Positions 34,811-43,642 of a stretch of 49,353 nucleotides of DNA are shown one piece after another. The notes beneath the pieces are model-generated. The model was not told where the DNA came from and ran no database searches. It saw only the letters and a list, made by a program, of their open reading frames with translations. Position 1 is the stretch's first letter, and every line of letters starts with the position of its first letter. Both the position numbers and the translations under genes were made by a program. Origin of the DNA: PALSA-607 sp036510735 (lineage in GTDB: Bacteria > Actinomycetota > Actinomycetes > Acidothermales > Acidothermaceae); NCBI GenBank assembly GCA_036510735.1, contig DATCDK010000265.1:1-49353 (forward strand), read 5' to 3'.

Positions 34811-35731
34811 CTAGGCCTCGGCGACTTGGGGGATGGCGTCCTCATGCTGGGCCGATTCGCGGCGCGCTCGGTTGCGTGAGGTGGCCAGGAAGCAGCCGAG
34901 CAAGATCAGCGGGAAGCCGATCGCGATGCCGACCGTGAACGGCTCGTTCAGCAGCAGGACGCCGAGCAGCAGCGCGATGGCCGGGTTCACGTACGTGATC
35001 ACCGTGGCTCTCGCGGGGCCGACTTCGGCGATGAGCGCGAAGAACACCATGAACGCGAGCGCCGTGCAGATGAGTGCGAGACCAAGGATCGAGCCGAGCA
35101 CCTTCGCGTCCATGTGCTTGGGCCACTGAGTGGCGGCGACCGGCGCGTACCCGATGGCCGTCAAGCCGAGGGAGGCAGCGACGACGCCGAGCGTCGGCAG
35201 GTCTTGCAGTTTGCGAGAGATCAGCATCGGGCCTGTCGCGTACCCGATCGCGGTGAACGCGATCGCGACCACAGCCCACATATCGCCGCCGCTGACATCG
35301 ACGCCGACGAGAACGGCCACTCCGCCAAGGCCCACCAGCAAGCCAACGATCCGCCGGGCGTCGGGACGGTCATCGTGGCCGCCACCGACGCCGCCGACGA
35401 CGAATGCGGCGATCGCACCGATCAATGGCACGGAGGCGACCAAGAGCCCAGCCAGCGAGCTAGAGAGGCGCTGCTCTGCGCTCGACAACAGAAACCACGG
35501 ACCGGCGATCTCGATCACCGTGTACAGCAGCAGGATTCGCCACTTCGCCAGCAGCGGTCGCAGCATGCCGCGTTTGGCGGCGAGCGGGACGAGCAAGATC
35601 GCGGCGATGCCGGTGCGGGCGAACACCAGAGTGCCCGGCGTGAGATCGCGCAGTGAGACCTTGATGAGCAGATAGGGGATGCCCCAGATCACCGCCATGG
35701 CGGTGAACAGCAGCCAGCCGCGCTTCGACAT
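34811..35731 (-). CDS. EamA/DMT-family transporter
   Basis: The 306-residue protein has about ten hydrophobic helices in two EamA halves (~5-140 and ~155-290). The typical motifs are present: WGIPYLLIKVSLRDLTPGTLVFAR at the start of the first half and TALAFMVFFALIAEVGPARATVITYVNPAIALLLGVLLLNEP in the second. It belongs to the drug/metabolite exporters of the plasma membrane; the substrate cannot be told from sequence. GAGGGAG lies 5 nt before the ATG. No clear operon partner; it ends in a small hairpin. Confidence 0.9.
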   Translation of the reverse strand: MSKRGWLLFTAMAVIWGIPYLLIKVSLRDLTPGTLVFARTGIAAILLVPLAAKRGMLRPLLAKWRILLLYTVIEIAGPWFLLSSAEQRLSSSLAGLLVASVPLIGAIAAFVVGGVGGGHDDRPDARRIVGLLVGLGGVAVLVGVDVSGGDMWAVVAIAFTAIGYATGPMLISRKLQDLPTLGVVAASLGLTAIGYAPVAATQWPKHMDAKVLGSILGLALICTALAFMVFFALIAEVGPARATVITYVNPAIALLLGVLLLNEPFTVGIAIGFPLILLGCFLATSRNRARRESAQHEDAIPQVAEA

Positions 35732-35909
35732 GCCGCTCCCTCGTCGCCTGCAGAACTCCCGCAGGGCTCAACCCTCTCACGTATCAGCGACAGTATTCTC
35801 GCGGGTTTCGAGGGTGGCGTCTCGCGGGTTTCGGCTGCGGCGTAAGGAGAATCCGTGTTTGTGAAGGTGCTGCTGAATGCCACCGTTCAGCAATAACAGC
35901 GCGCGAGCG

Positions 35910-36080
35910 TCAGTAAGGACAGTGCCGGCAGCCGCACCCGCAGCAAGCGCCGTTGCGGGTCAGGTAGTCCGCGGTCAGGACGAAAAGACCGGTGGTCGGG
36001 TCGAGGTAGCCGTCCTCGTCGTCCGCCATCGCTTTGGCATGGACGGCGGCAATGCGCGGGTCATCAGCGTCGTCGGTCAC
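35910..36080 (-). CDS. Small Cys-rich protein, DUF5522-like (56 aa)
   Basis: The frame starts at a GTG and encodes 56 residues ending YLTRNGACCGCGCRHCPY. The pattern YLDP-x-TG-x-x-V-x-T, then CC-G-x-G-CRHCPY, is what I know from the short DUF5522 proteins, whose function is unknown. The cluster of five Cys and one His could bind a metal. It starts 18 bp after the stop of the GspE-type gene on the same strand, so it is probably its operon partner. It is too short for usual ORF cut-offs and easily missed. Confidence 0.72.
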   Translation of the reverse strand: MTDDADDPRIAAVHAKAMADDEDGYLDPTTGLFVLTADYLTRNGACCGCGCRHCPY

Positions 36081-36098
36081 ACCGCCGATGCTAGGCGA

Positions 36099-37901
36099 CT
36101 ACGTGACGCGCAGAACCTCTTCGTAGGTGGTCTCGCCGCGCTTAGCTTTCGCAATGCCGGACTCACGCATCGTGACCATCGCCATCGCCACGGCGACCTT
36201 ATTGACTGCGCTCTCGGTCGGGGTGGTCAGGAGCACATCGCGCACGTCTGCGGTCACCGGCAGCACCTCGAAGATGCCCACCCGCCCGCGGTAGCCGGAG
36301 TCGTTGCACTCCATGCACCCCGCGCCGCGCATCGGCTTGGCGCCGCGCAGATCGGCAGCCGTGAGCCGCAGCCGGCTGAGCAAGTCGGCCGAGGGCTTGT
36401 AGGGCTCTGCACACGCTGCACACGGCCGGCGTACCAATCGTTGGCCTACGACGAGTGCGAGTGACGACGCGACGAGGTAGGGCTCGACGCCCATTTCGAC
36501 GAGGCGTGTCACGGCCGCGCAGGCGTTGTTGGTGTGCAGCGTCGACAGCACGAGGTGTCCGGTGAGTGAGGCCTCAAGGGCAAGCAGTGCAGTTTCGCCG
36601 TCCCGGACCTCTCCGACCAAGATGACGTCGGGGTCCTGACGCAACATCGAGCGCAACCCACGAGCGAACGTCATGCCGGCTCGTTCGTTGATCTGCACCT
36701 GAGTGATGCCGGGCAACTGGATCTCGACCGGATCCTCGAGCGTGATGACGTTCTTCTCGCGTGTCGCGACTTCGGCGAGCAACGAGTACAGCGTGTTCGT
36801 CTTGCCAGATCCGGTCGGGCCGGTGATCAGCACCAGACCTTGCGCCGCTGTCGCAGCTGACACGAGCGCTTGGAGCTGAGCGGGCTCCATGCCGAGCCGG
36901 TCGAGAGGCGTGATGCGGTCGGCATCGGGCAGCAGTCGGATGACGACCTTTTCGCCGTTGACCGAGGGCAACGTGCTCACGCGTGCGTCGACGGCGACAC
37001 CGTTCGCGGTGATCTTCATCCGGCCGTCTTGCGGCAGGCGGCGTTGCGCGATGTCCATGCCCGCAACGATTTTCAAACGGCTGACAAGAGCCGGCGCGGA
37101 GCTCTTCGGCATCCGGGTGACGTCGCGCAGCACACCGTCGATGCGGTGCCGAATCCAAATCCCGTCGGCCTGCTGCTCGACGTGGATGTCACTGGCGCCA
37201 ACTCGCACGGCGTCGGCGAGGAGCTGGTTGACGAGCTTGACGGTCGGCGCCTGGTCGGCCACCTGAACGAGCACCGCTTCGTCGGTGATGTCGTCGATCT
37301 CGTCGTCATCGATTGCGTTCGACATCGAGATCGGGTCTTCGCCCATCGACCAGACGCGCGCGATCTGCTCCTGGATCATCGTTGCTGTCGCAACGACGAG
37401 CGTGAGCGTCTGCGCGCCGGTGTATGCCCGTACATCGTCGAGGGCGACCACGTTGGTCGGGTCGGCCGTCGCGATCCGCAATCCGTCGGTGGTGCGCCCG
37501 AGTACGAGCACCTGGTCGCGCTCCGCCACAGGGCGCGGCAACAGCCTGGCCACGTCTAGGGAGATGGCGAGATCTGCTTGCTCGAGCAGGTCGAGCGACA
37601 GTAGCTCGGCAAGCGCCTCGGCCACTTGACGCTCAGTGACGAACCCGAGATCGACGACCAGCTTGCCGAGTCGCTTGCGTTGCTTGCCGACGAGCGTCTG
37701 CTGGGTCGCCAGCGCCGCCGTGAGCTGCTCAGGGGTGACGAGGCCGCGTTCGACCAGGACGTCGCCGAGCCGCCGGCGCTGGTGCACACTCGGGGCATCG
37801 TGGGTGGGCGGCGCATCGTGGACTGGCAAGGACCCGTGTGCTGGCAAGGACCCATGCGCCGGCGGTGCGTCGTGCGAGGTCAGGATTGTTCCGGAATTCA
37901 C
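36099..37901 (-). CDS. GspE/PilB-type secretion or pilus assembly ATPase
   Basis: From the GTG at 37901 the protein has 600 residues. It has an N-terminal hexapeptide-repeat stretch (10-39), two MshEN-like N-domain units (RRLGDVLVERGLVTPEQLTAAL; KRLGKLVVDLGFVTERQVAEAL), and the GspE catalytic domain with Walker A GPTGSGKT (~362-369), an Asp box VILVGEVRDGETA, and a tetracysteine zinc site (CAACAEPY ... GCMECND). It should drive type II secretion or type IV pilus assembly at the inner face of the membrane. No pilin, PilC or PilM genes lie in this window. The frame is open far upstream, but that part overlaps the divergent gene and is Arg-rich without homology. GAAAGG precedes the chosen start. 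Confidence 0.92.
   Translation of the reverse strand: MNSGTILTSHDAPPAHGSLPAHGSLPVHDAPPTHDAPSVHQRRRLGDVLVERGLVTPEQLTAALATQQTLVGKQRKRLGKLVVDLGFVTERQVAEALAELLSLDLLEQADLAISLDVARLLPRPVAERDQVLVLGRTTDGLRIATADPTNVVALDDVRAYTGAQTLTLVVATATMIQEQIARVWSMGEDPISMSNAIDDDEIDDITDEAVLVQVADQAPTVKLVNQLLADAVRVGASDIHVEQQADGIWIRHRIDGVLRDVTRMPKSSAPALVSRLKIVAGMDIAQRRLPQDGRMKITANGVAVDARVSTLPSVNGEKVVIRLLPDADRITPLDRLGMEPAQLQALVSAATAAQGLVLITGPTGSGKTNTLYSLLAEVATREKNVITLEDPVEIQLPGITQVQINERAGMTFARGLRSMLRQDPDVILVGEVRDGETALLALEASLTGHLVLSTLHTNNACAAVTRLVEMGVEPYLVASSLALVVGQRLVRRPCAACAEPYKPSADLLSRLRLTAADLRGAKPMRGAGCMECNDSGYRGRVGIFEVLPVTADVRDVLLTTPTESAVNKVAVAMAMVTMRESGIAKAKRGETTYEEVLRVT
37785..37874 (-). repeat. 18-bp x5 in-frame repeat at the GspE N-terminus
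   Basis: Five consecutive six-codon units encode HDAPPA, HGSLPA, HGSLPV, HDAPPT and HDAPSV right after the start of the ATPase. The two central units are the most alike in DNA. The region is His/Pro-rich, lies outside known domains, and copy-number change would not shift the frame. Confidence 0.85.
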
Positions 37902-38035
37902 ACCGACCCTTTCGGCCGGTGGCGACGGCAACTGAGGGTTCCGGAATGTCCTAGTTAGATCAGGGCGTTGGATTGGTCCAGGACCCGTCCTGACCTGGGC
38001 TTTTGGGGGCCGGACGACGAGGGCTGGGAGGCCAG

Positions 38036-38914
38036 ATGAGCGTGATCGCCGTGACCGGCTCGACTGGGGCGGTCGGTGGTGCCGTCGCCCGGGGTCTAGC
38101 GGCAGCCGGGCTGCCGATTCGGCTCGTCGTGCGCGACCCCTCAAGAGCGCCGCAGTTGCCGGGCGCTGAGGTCGCCACCGCAACGTATGGGGATGCGGCG
38201 ATGGAAGCCGCACTGGTCGGCGTCCAGACGCTGTTTCTTGTCTCTGCCACTGAAGATGCCAATCGCGTCGCGCTGCACACAGCGACCGTTGATGCGGCGG
38301 TGGCGGCAGGCGTCGAGCGGATCGTGTACCTGTCGTTCTACGACGCGGGCCCAGACTCCACCTTCACCTTCGCGCGCGACCACTGGCACACCGAGCAGCA
38401 CATTCGCGGCAGTGGGGTCAGCTTCGTGTTTCTGCGCGACAACCTCTACCTCGACGTCTTGCCGTACATGATCAGCGCGGAGGGCGTCGTCGCCGGGCCG
38501 GGAGGGAACGGTCGGTTCGCTGGCGTGGCGCGCGACGACGTGGCCGATGTCGCCGTCACCGTGCTGCTCGATCCGTCAGCGCACGACGGGCGGACGTACG
38601 ATCTGACCGGCCCGCAGTCGATCAGCCTTGCCGACGTGGTCGAGGCAGTCTCGGCGGCGTCAGGTCGCCCGCTCCGCTATCACGAAGAGACCATCGACGA
38701 GGCGTATGCATCGCGCGCGCACTACGGTGCGCCGCGCTTCGAGGTCGACGGCTGGGTTTCGACCTACGTCGCGATCGCGAAGGGCGGGCTCGAGCGGGTG
38801 ACCGAGGACGTGCCTCGACTCACCGGGCATCCGGCCACTAGCTTCGAGGATTTCCTGCGCGTGCATCCAGAGTCATACGCGCACCTGCTGCGGCCCCACT
38901 CCTCCGCCGACTGA
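38036..38914 (+). CDS. NmrA-like NAD(P)-binding atypical SDR
   Basis: The 292-residue protein opens with a Rossmann motif, VIAVTGSTGAVGGAVARGL, followed by LVVRDPSRAPQL and the family's IVYLSFYDAG, as in NAD(P)H:quinone oxidoreductases of the QorB/NmrA type. It lacks the classical SDR YxxxK in the usual place, consistent with an atypical SDR that reduces quinones or senses NADP. GGGAGG stands 5 nt before the ATG at 38036. It is cytoplasmic and transcribed alone, divergent from the GspE gene. Exact substrate unknown. Confidence 0.88.
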   Translation: MSVIAVTGSTGAVGGAVARGLAAAGLPIRLVVRDPSRAPQLPGAEVATATYGDAAMEAALVGVQTLFLVSATEDANRVALHTATVDAAVAAGVERIVYLSFYDAGPDSTFTFARDHWHTEQHIRGSGVSFVFLRDNLYLDVLPYMISAEGVVAGPGGNGRFAGVARDDVADVAVTVLLDPSAHDGRTYDLTGPQSISLADVVEAVSAASGRPLRYHEETIDEAYASRAHYGAPRFEVDGWVSTYVAIAKGGLERVTEDVPRLTGHPATSFEDFLRVHPESYAHLLRPHSSAD

Positions 38915-38950
38915 AGAAATTACGTCGGGTTCCGCGACCGAATTCCTTCA
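38912..38950. terminator. Hairpin between convergent genes
   Basis: TGAAGAAATT pairs with AATTCCTTCA (9 of 10), with an inner CGG/CCG pairing, starting at the stop codon of the NmrA-like gene. It lies between two converging genes and is a good two-way terminator candidate. Confidence 0.55.
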
Positions 38951-38982
38951 CTCGGCAGGCACGCCCCGCCGTGACCGGCGAG

Positions 38983-39876
38983 TCAGTTGCGGAGCGGCGA
39001 CTTCAGGTAGCCGAGGGTGGTGACGTGGCCGTCGGCCGCGAATCCCCAGTTCAGCAAAGACGTGACCTCGGGCCAGAAGTTCGGGACGTCGCGCATGACC
39101 GCGACGATGATCGTGTGGCCGTTACGACTCGCTGCTCCGACGTAACTCGCGTTCGCCGCGATTGTGTAACCGTTCTTGCCGCCCAGCATGCCGGGATAGC
39201 TGTTGAGCAACCGGTCATGCGTGTAGATCGTGTACGACTTGCCCTGCGCCAGCGGGAAGGACGCGCTGCGCAGGGCGATGTAGTAACGGAAGCGCGAGCT
39301 CGCAAGCCCATCGCGGAACATCATCGCGAGGTCATAGGCGGACGACGTTTGGCCGGGCGCGTCGAGCCCGTTCGTCGTGTGGGCGACGGTGTCGTGCGCT
39401 TGTAGGTGCGTCGCCATCGCGTTCATTTCAGAGATTGCCCTCGGCAGGCCGCCCAGCCCTGCGCCGATCGTCATGGCCGCGTCGTTGCCCGACATGACCA
39501 TCATCGCCGTGAAGAGCTGCTTCGCAGTGTAGGTCTGCCCGGGGTTGATGCCGACCTTGGTGCCGTCGACGCCGGCGGCTGCGTAGGTGCCCTTGACTGT
39601 GTCGGATCCGGCGAGATGCGGAAGTGCAGTGAGTGCTGTCAGCACCTTGAGCGTGCTCGCGGGCGCGAGCCGACCGTGCATGTCGCGAGCGGCAAGGATT
39701 CGCCCAGTTGTCGCGTCAGCAACGACGTATGCAGTGGCGGTCGACCGCGGGAGTGGCGGCACGTAGGTGGCGGCCTGCGCAGAGAGCTGCGGAACCAACA
39801 CGCCGACGCTAACGACCAGAGAGGTCGCCGCGAGCAAGGATGCGCGTGCCATGACACGCCGGGGAAGTGAACGCAT
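38983..39876 (-). CDS. Serine-type D-Ala-D-Ala carboxypeptidase
   Basis: From the ATG at 39876 the protein has 297 residues: a signal peptide (MRSLPRRVMARASLLAATS..., cleavage near AQAATY) and a penicillin-binding-protein 5-type domain. Active-site motifs are Ser74-x-x-Lys77 (ASTLK), Ser129-Gly-Asn131 (SGN) and KNG in GGKNGYT, where most relatives have KTG. It trims the terminal D-Ala from peptidoglycan stems outside the cell. There is no C-terminal amphipathic anchor, so it is probably secreted. An alternative ATG at 39960 overlaps the stop of the upstream permease (ATGA) and would add 28 residues; coupling to the zinc operon is then possible. Confidence 0.88.
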   Translation of the reverse strand: MRSLPRRVMARASLLAATSLVVSVGVLVPQLSAQAATYVPPLPRSTATAYVVADATTGRILAARDMHGRLAPASTLKVLTALTALPHLAGSDTVKGTYAAAGVDGTKVGINPGQTYTAKQLFTAMMVMSGNDAAMTIGAGLGGLPRAISEMNAMATHLQAHDTVAHTTNGLDAPGQTSSAYDLAMMFRDGLASSRFRYYIALRSASFPLAQGKSYTIYTHDRLLNSYPGMLGGKNGYTIAANASYVGAASRNGHTIIVAVMRDVPNFWPEVTSLLNWGFAADGHVTTLGYLKSPLRN

Positions 39877-39956
39877 GACCTGAAAGACGCTAATCGCTGC
39901 TTGGTTAAATGTCCGGCAAGACGGCTGCGTCGGCGTGGTGTCCGGCGCCTGCGGCG

Positions 39957-40784
39957 TCATGTCACAGCTACGGGACGGCGGGTGCGTGCGTCGGGTCGCC
40001 ATGTGAACGTCAGCAGGTAGCTGAGCGTGGCCACGCCGATGATCGCGAAGCTCGGCGGCGTGCGAGGTACCAGGTAGCTGATCAGCAAACCCGCCCATGT
40101 CGAGAAGACGGCGATCGCGGCAGCCAATGCCAGGCCGACGAACGGGCGCGTCGTCAGGCGATGAGCGGCGCCCGCCGGCGCAGACACGAGGCCGAGCAAA
40201 AGCAGCGCGCCTACTGCCTGCGCGGCCTCGGCACAGGTGACGCCAACGACGATCAAGAATCCGGCGCCTAGCAGTCGCACGGGCACCCCACGCGCGACAG
40301 CGACAGCTTCATCGATGCTGGCGAACAGTAGCGGACGCGCCATGAGTGCCATAGCGATGCAGACGCCAACGCAGATGAAGACCGACACAACTGCCTGAGT
40401 AGCCGAGATTCCGAAGATCGAACCGAACAGATAGGTGGCGCCCGCGCGTCCATTTCCACTGCTGTGATGCTCGGTGTACAGGCGTTGGAACAACGCGCCG
40501 AGGCCAAGCACCCACGCGAAGGTCGAGCCGATCACGACGTCGTCGGCTCGCGCGCGCCGTCCGAGAACGGCGAACCCGCCGGCGACTGCAACTGTCGCGG
40601 TGAACAGTCCCAACAACGGATTGAACGCGAACGCAAGACCACTCATCGCACCGGTATACGTGACGTGACCGAGTGCATCGGTCGTGAAGACCTGCGAGCG
40701 CAACACCAAGAAGTAGCCGATGAGACCGGCTGCGATCGCAATCGCTGTTCCGGCCAGCGCCGCGTGCTGCATGTACGGCGCCAT
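39957..40784 (-). CDS. Metal ABC transporter permease (second ZnuB-type)
   Basis: This 275-residue ABC-3 family permease has about eight membrane helices and the conserved LLGLVSAPAGAAHRLTTRP and GVTCAEAAQAVGALLLL segments. Its ATG overlaps the stop of the preceding permease (TGATG), so they are translationally coupled. Together the two permeases form the membrane channel for a divalent metal, most likely zinc given the adjacent Fur-family regulator. Two different permeases suggest a heterodimer, as in some actinobacterial and streptococcal zinc or manganese systems. Confidence 0.9.
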   Translation of the reverse strand: MAPYMQHAALAGTAIAIAAGLIGYFLVLRSQVFTTDALGHVTYTGAMSGLAFAFNPLLGLFTATVAVAGGFAVLGRRARADDVVIGSTFAWVLGLGALFQRLYTEHHSSGNGRAGATYLFGSIFGISATQAVVSVFICVGVCIAMALMARPLLFASIDEAVAVARGVPVRLLGAGFLIVVGVTCAEAAQAVGALLLLGLVSAPAGAAHRLTTRPFVGLALAAAIAVFSTWAGLLISYLVPRTPPSFAIIGVATLSYLLTFTWRPDARTRRPVAVT

Positions 40785-41668
40785 CAGGCCCTCGCCCGCA
40801 CGCGATGCACCGCGATGAACGCGACGAACGCGAACGTCGTGATGCAGAAACCACTGGGGTACGACGTGTAGTAGGCCATCGTCAAGCCCGCCCATGTCGC
40901 GACGACACCGATCAGCACGGCGAGCATGATCCCAGCGACAGGCCGCGCGGTCACCCGCTGCGCGACTGCGGCCGGCATCACCAGCAATGCGAACACCAGC
41001 AACGCCCCGGTGATTTGGCTAGCCTCCGCCGCAGCGGCACCGAGCACGAGCAAGAACACCACACCCAAAAGGCGGACGCCGACACCGCGCGCGTCAGCGA
41101 CATCGGAATCGATTGACGCGAAGAACAGCCGGCGGCCGATGACTGCAAGCACCGCTAGCACGATCACGGCGACTGCCGCGAGCGTCACCACCTGGTCATC
41201 GGTGATGCCGAACGTGAAGCCGAACAACTGATTGTTGAGTCCACTCAGCAAGCCGTTGTACAACGTGGCGAATAGATATCCCGACGCCAGCACGAATGCC
41301 TGAACGGTGCCGACGACGGCCGACTCCGCACTGAAGCCGCGGCCGCGAGAAGGCCGCGAGGCGATCGCGATCACGAGCGCCGCGGCAAGGCAGAACGCAA
41401 AGTAACCAACAGTCGCACTGATACCGATCAACGTTGCCGCGGCCGCGCCCGGAAAGGCCGCGACCGACAACGTGTGACCCGCGAACGTCTGCTTGCGCAG
41501 CACCATGTACCAACCGACGATCGCACCAAGGATCGCGACGATCGTGCCGGCGCGAAACGCGTTGACCATGAACGGGTACCCGAACATGTCTCTGACGTTG
41601 CCAGGCAGATTCCACGACCACGACGCGTTGCCATTGGAGACCGCGACGACGGATGCGACGAGGGTCAT
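40784..41668 (-). CDS. znuB: Metal ABC transporter permease (first ZnuB-type)
   Basis: The 294-residue ABC-3 permease begins at an ATG overlapping the ATPase stop (TGATG). It has an extracytoplasmic N-terminal stretch (SWSWNLPGNVRDMFGYPFMVNAFRAG), as in ZnuB relatives, then about eight helices with GAAAAEASQITGALLVFALLVMPAAVAQRVTARP. It carries divalent metal, inferred to be zinc, across the plasma membrane with the ATPase and the second permease. The frame is open upstream but that part is an Arg-rich shadow of the ATPase gene. Confidence 0.92.
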   Translation of the reverse strand: MTLVASVVAVSNGNASWSWNLPGNVRDMFGYPFMVNAFRAGTIVAILGAIVGWYMVLRKQTFAGHTLSVAAFPGAAAATLIGISATVGYFAFCLAAALVIAIASRPSRGRGFSAESAVVGTVQAFVLASGYLFATLYNGLLSGLNNQLFGFTFGITDDQVVTLAAVAVIVLAVLAVIGRRLFFASIDSDVADARGVGVRLLGVVFLLVLGAAAAEASQITGALLVFALLVMPAAVAQRVTARPVAGIMLAVLIGVVATWAGLTMAYYTSYPSGFCITTFAFVAFIAVHRVRARA

Positions 41669-42507
41669 CAGTGCGGCTGTCCGGTGTGCCGATCGGCGTG
41701 ATGCGCCGGCGCCTCCGGTTGCCCGACGACTACGAGCCGACCATCGGACGTGCGCAACACCTCGATGGGTGTCTTGTATAGCGCTGACAATGTCGGCGAC
41801 GTGATGACCTCGGCAGGCGTTCCGCATACCGCGCCACCGTCGGCGAGGTAGATCACCTGATCGAGATAGGGCAGGATCGGATTCACGTCGTGCGCGACCA
41901 TCAGCACGGTCACGCCACTGTCGACGCACACCCGGCGAATGAGCTCTGCGATTGCGCTCTGGTTCGGCAGGTCGAGGCTATCGAGTGGCTCATCGAGGAT
42001 GAGCAGCCGCGGGTCGCGCACGAGCGCTTGCGCAATCAGCAGTCGCTGTTGCTCACCGCCGGAGAGTTCGCCGATCGGGCGCATCGCGTACGACGATGCG
42101 TCGACTCGCTCGATGACGTCGCGCACCCGGCGTCCGGCTTCACGGTTCTTCGCACTCCACGGCCAAGGCAAACCGAAACGGTCGCCGTCGAGCCCAAGGC
42201 GGACGACATCGATGCCACGCACCCGCAGCGACGAGTCGAAGCTGCGTCGCTGAGGGAGGTAGCCGATGTCGCGGTTGGCGACGCCCGCAGGCTCCCCGAG
42301 GACGTAGGCCTCGCCGTCGGCTAGCGGGATGACGCCGAGCGCGGCTTTGATCAGGGTCGATTTCCCGACGCCATTCGGGCCGAGGATCGCGACGAACTGG
42401 CCTGCCGGAACGTCGACGTTGACGTCATGCCAGAGCAGCCGGTCGCCCACGCGCACGGCTGCGTCTCGCAGTGACACTGCAGAAGACGGGTGCACGGCGG
42501 GCGTCAC
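41668..42507 (-). CDS. znuC: Metal ABC transporter ATPase (ZnuC-type)
   Basis: The 279-residue ATPase has Walker A GPNGVGKST (43-51), Q-loop GYLPQRRSFD, signature LSGGEQQRL, Walker B LLILDEP and the switch His in MVAHDVNP. Size and sequence fit ZnuC/MntB-type ATPases that energise zinc or manganese import. I place the start at the GTG overlapping the stop of the binding-protein gene (GTGA); the open frame reaches 21 codons further without ribosome site. It is the second gene of the tightly overlapping operon znuA-znuC-znuB-permease. Confidence 0.94.
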   Translation of the reverse strand: MTPAVHPSSAVSLRDAAVRVGDRLLWHDVNVDVPAGQFVAILGPNGVGKSTLIKAALGVIPLADGEAYVLGEPAGVANRDIGYLPQRRSFDSSLRVRGIDVVRLGLDGDRFGLPWPWSAKNREAGRRVRDVIERVDASSYAMRPIGELSGGEQQRLLIAQALVRDPRLLILDEPLDSLDLPNQSAIAELIRRVCVDSGVTVLMVAHDVNPILPYLDQVIYLADGGAVCGTPAEVITSPTLSALYKTPIEVLRTSDGRLVVVGQPEAPAHHADRHTGQPH

Positions 42508-43526
42508 GGGCTCTGTCCCTTCGCGGTCTTGAGGGCCGCCTGCAGTGCGACCAGTTGAGCGACTTGCCAATCCTGGAACGTCGCCGATGCAGGCGACAGT
42601 GTTTCGGTAATCGTGGTCACCGGAATCCCTGCCGCTTTCGCCTCGTCAACTTGCGCCTGGACGTCGGGGGTCGCGTTCTGCGAGTTGTAGACGTAGACCT
42701 TGATGGCGTGCGTCTTGATCTGATTGTCGATCGTGGTTTTGTCGGCCGACGTCGGATCGGTGCCCTCGCTGATCGCGCGGAGAAAGGTCGCCGGCGTCAG
42801 CAGGTTCAGACCAAGCGCCGGGGCAATCATCGCGAAGATGCTCTCCGACGCTCCGACGGGAGTACCTGCGTAGGTCGTCTTGATCTGGTTGATGACGCTG
42901 CTGTACTTCGCGAGCCCGGTCGTGTCGTAGCTCTCTTGCTGGGCAGCAAAATACGTCGCATCGGCCGGGTCGGCTGCCTTGTACGCGGCGGTGATCGCGG
43001 CGATCACGGTGTGCACGTCAGTGGGGTTGTACCAGCGGTGCGGATTGCCACCGTCCGCTACTCCGACGAGGGTGCCGACGTTGATGACGTGCTGGCCGGT
43101 GACGTGGTCGGCTGCGACGAGCTTGCTCACCCAGGGGTCATAGCCGATGCCGTTCTCGATGACGACGGCGGCACCTGCGAGCGAGCGCGCATCGCCGGCG
43201 CTCGGGTCGTAGTCGTGTGGGTCGGTGTCGGGGTTTGTGATGATGCTTTGCGCGTCGACCTTGCTACCGCCGAGCTGGGTCGCGATCGAGCCCCAGAAAT
43301 TCTCGGCCGCGACGACGTGCAGCGGGATGGGTTCGCTATCGGTTCGGTGCACCGTTGTTGCGCAGCCGCTGGCGACGATGAGAGCGAGGGCTGCCCACAA
43401 ACGTGACGTTTGCCGTCCTCCTGGGGCAGTAAACGTCCACGATTTGGCGTGGCTGTCTGCTGTCCGGCCCGCTGCGTTCGAGCGGCGGCACATCGCCGTC
43501 CGGCTGAAGAACTGCACAGTGTCCAC
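42504..43526 (-). CDS. znuA: Zinc/metal-binding lipoprotein of the ABC importer (ZnuA-type)
   Basis: The product (340 residues from the GTG at 43526) has a hydrophobic lipoprotein signal (LWAALALIVASGC) and a cluster A-I metal-binding domain. Likely ligands are His in DPHDYDPS, His in NPHRWYNP, a Glu in GASESIFAM and a late Asp. No His-rich loop is present. It captures metal outside the membrane for the ATPase and permeases encoded next. The start is uncertain: the lipobox lies ~55 residues in, and later starts (ATG at 43493 or a TTG near the signal) would give a more ordinary length. It shares a 116-bp divergent promoter region with the Zur-like gene. Confidence 0.88.
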   Translation of the reverse strand: MDTVQFFSRTAMCRRSNAAGRTADSHAKSWTFTAPGGRQTSRLWAALALIVASGCATTVHRTDSEPIPLHVVAAENFWGSIATQLGGSKVDAQSIITNPDTDPHDYDPSAGDARSLAGAAVVIENGIGYDPWVSKLVAADHVTGQHVINVGTLVGVADGGNPHRWYNPTDVHTVIAAITAAYKAADPADATYFAAQQESYDTTGLAKYSSVINQIKTTYAGTPVGASESIFAMIAPALGLNLLTPATFLRAISEGTDPTSADKTTIDNQIKTHAIKVYVYNSQNATPDVQAQVDEAKAAGIPVTTITETLSPASATFQDWQVAQLVALQAALKTAKGQSP

Positions 43527-43576
43527 CCCCGTCGCCGCGCGGTCCGCTTATCCGGAACCGTTGCAGATACACTATC

Positions 43577-43595
43577 GGGAATGGTTACCGTTTCC
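43577..43595. promoter_or_regulatory. Candidate Zur operator between znuA and zur
   Basis: A 19-bp imperfect palindrome centred on GGTTACC (arms match at 7 of 9 positions, GGGAA ... TTTCC outer parts) lies in the divergent gap. TACACT (43568-43573) stands just beside it and could be the -10 box of the regulator gene, so the site would overlap the start of transcription. Sequence is Fur/Zur-like only in a general way. Confidence 0.5.
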
Positions 43596-43642
43596 AAGTG
43601 GGAATCGTCGCCGTGCGGCCGTCAGCTAGATTTGGTGCTGCC

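Noticed and set aside
35877..36464. 195-codon plus-strand frame
   Set aside because: It is antisense to the DUF5522-like gene and the 3' end of the GspE-type gene; no ribosome site or domain.
37902..38213. N-terminal 104-codon extension of the GspE-type ATPase
   Set aside because: It is Arg/Pro-rich, overlaps the divergent NmrA-like gene, and family homology begins only after the GTG at 37901.
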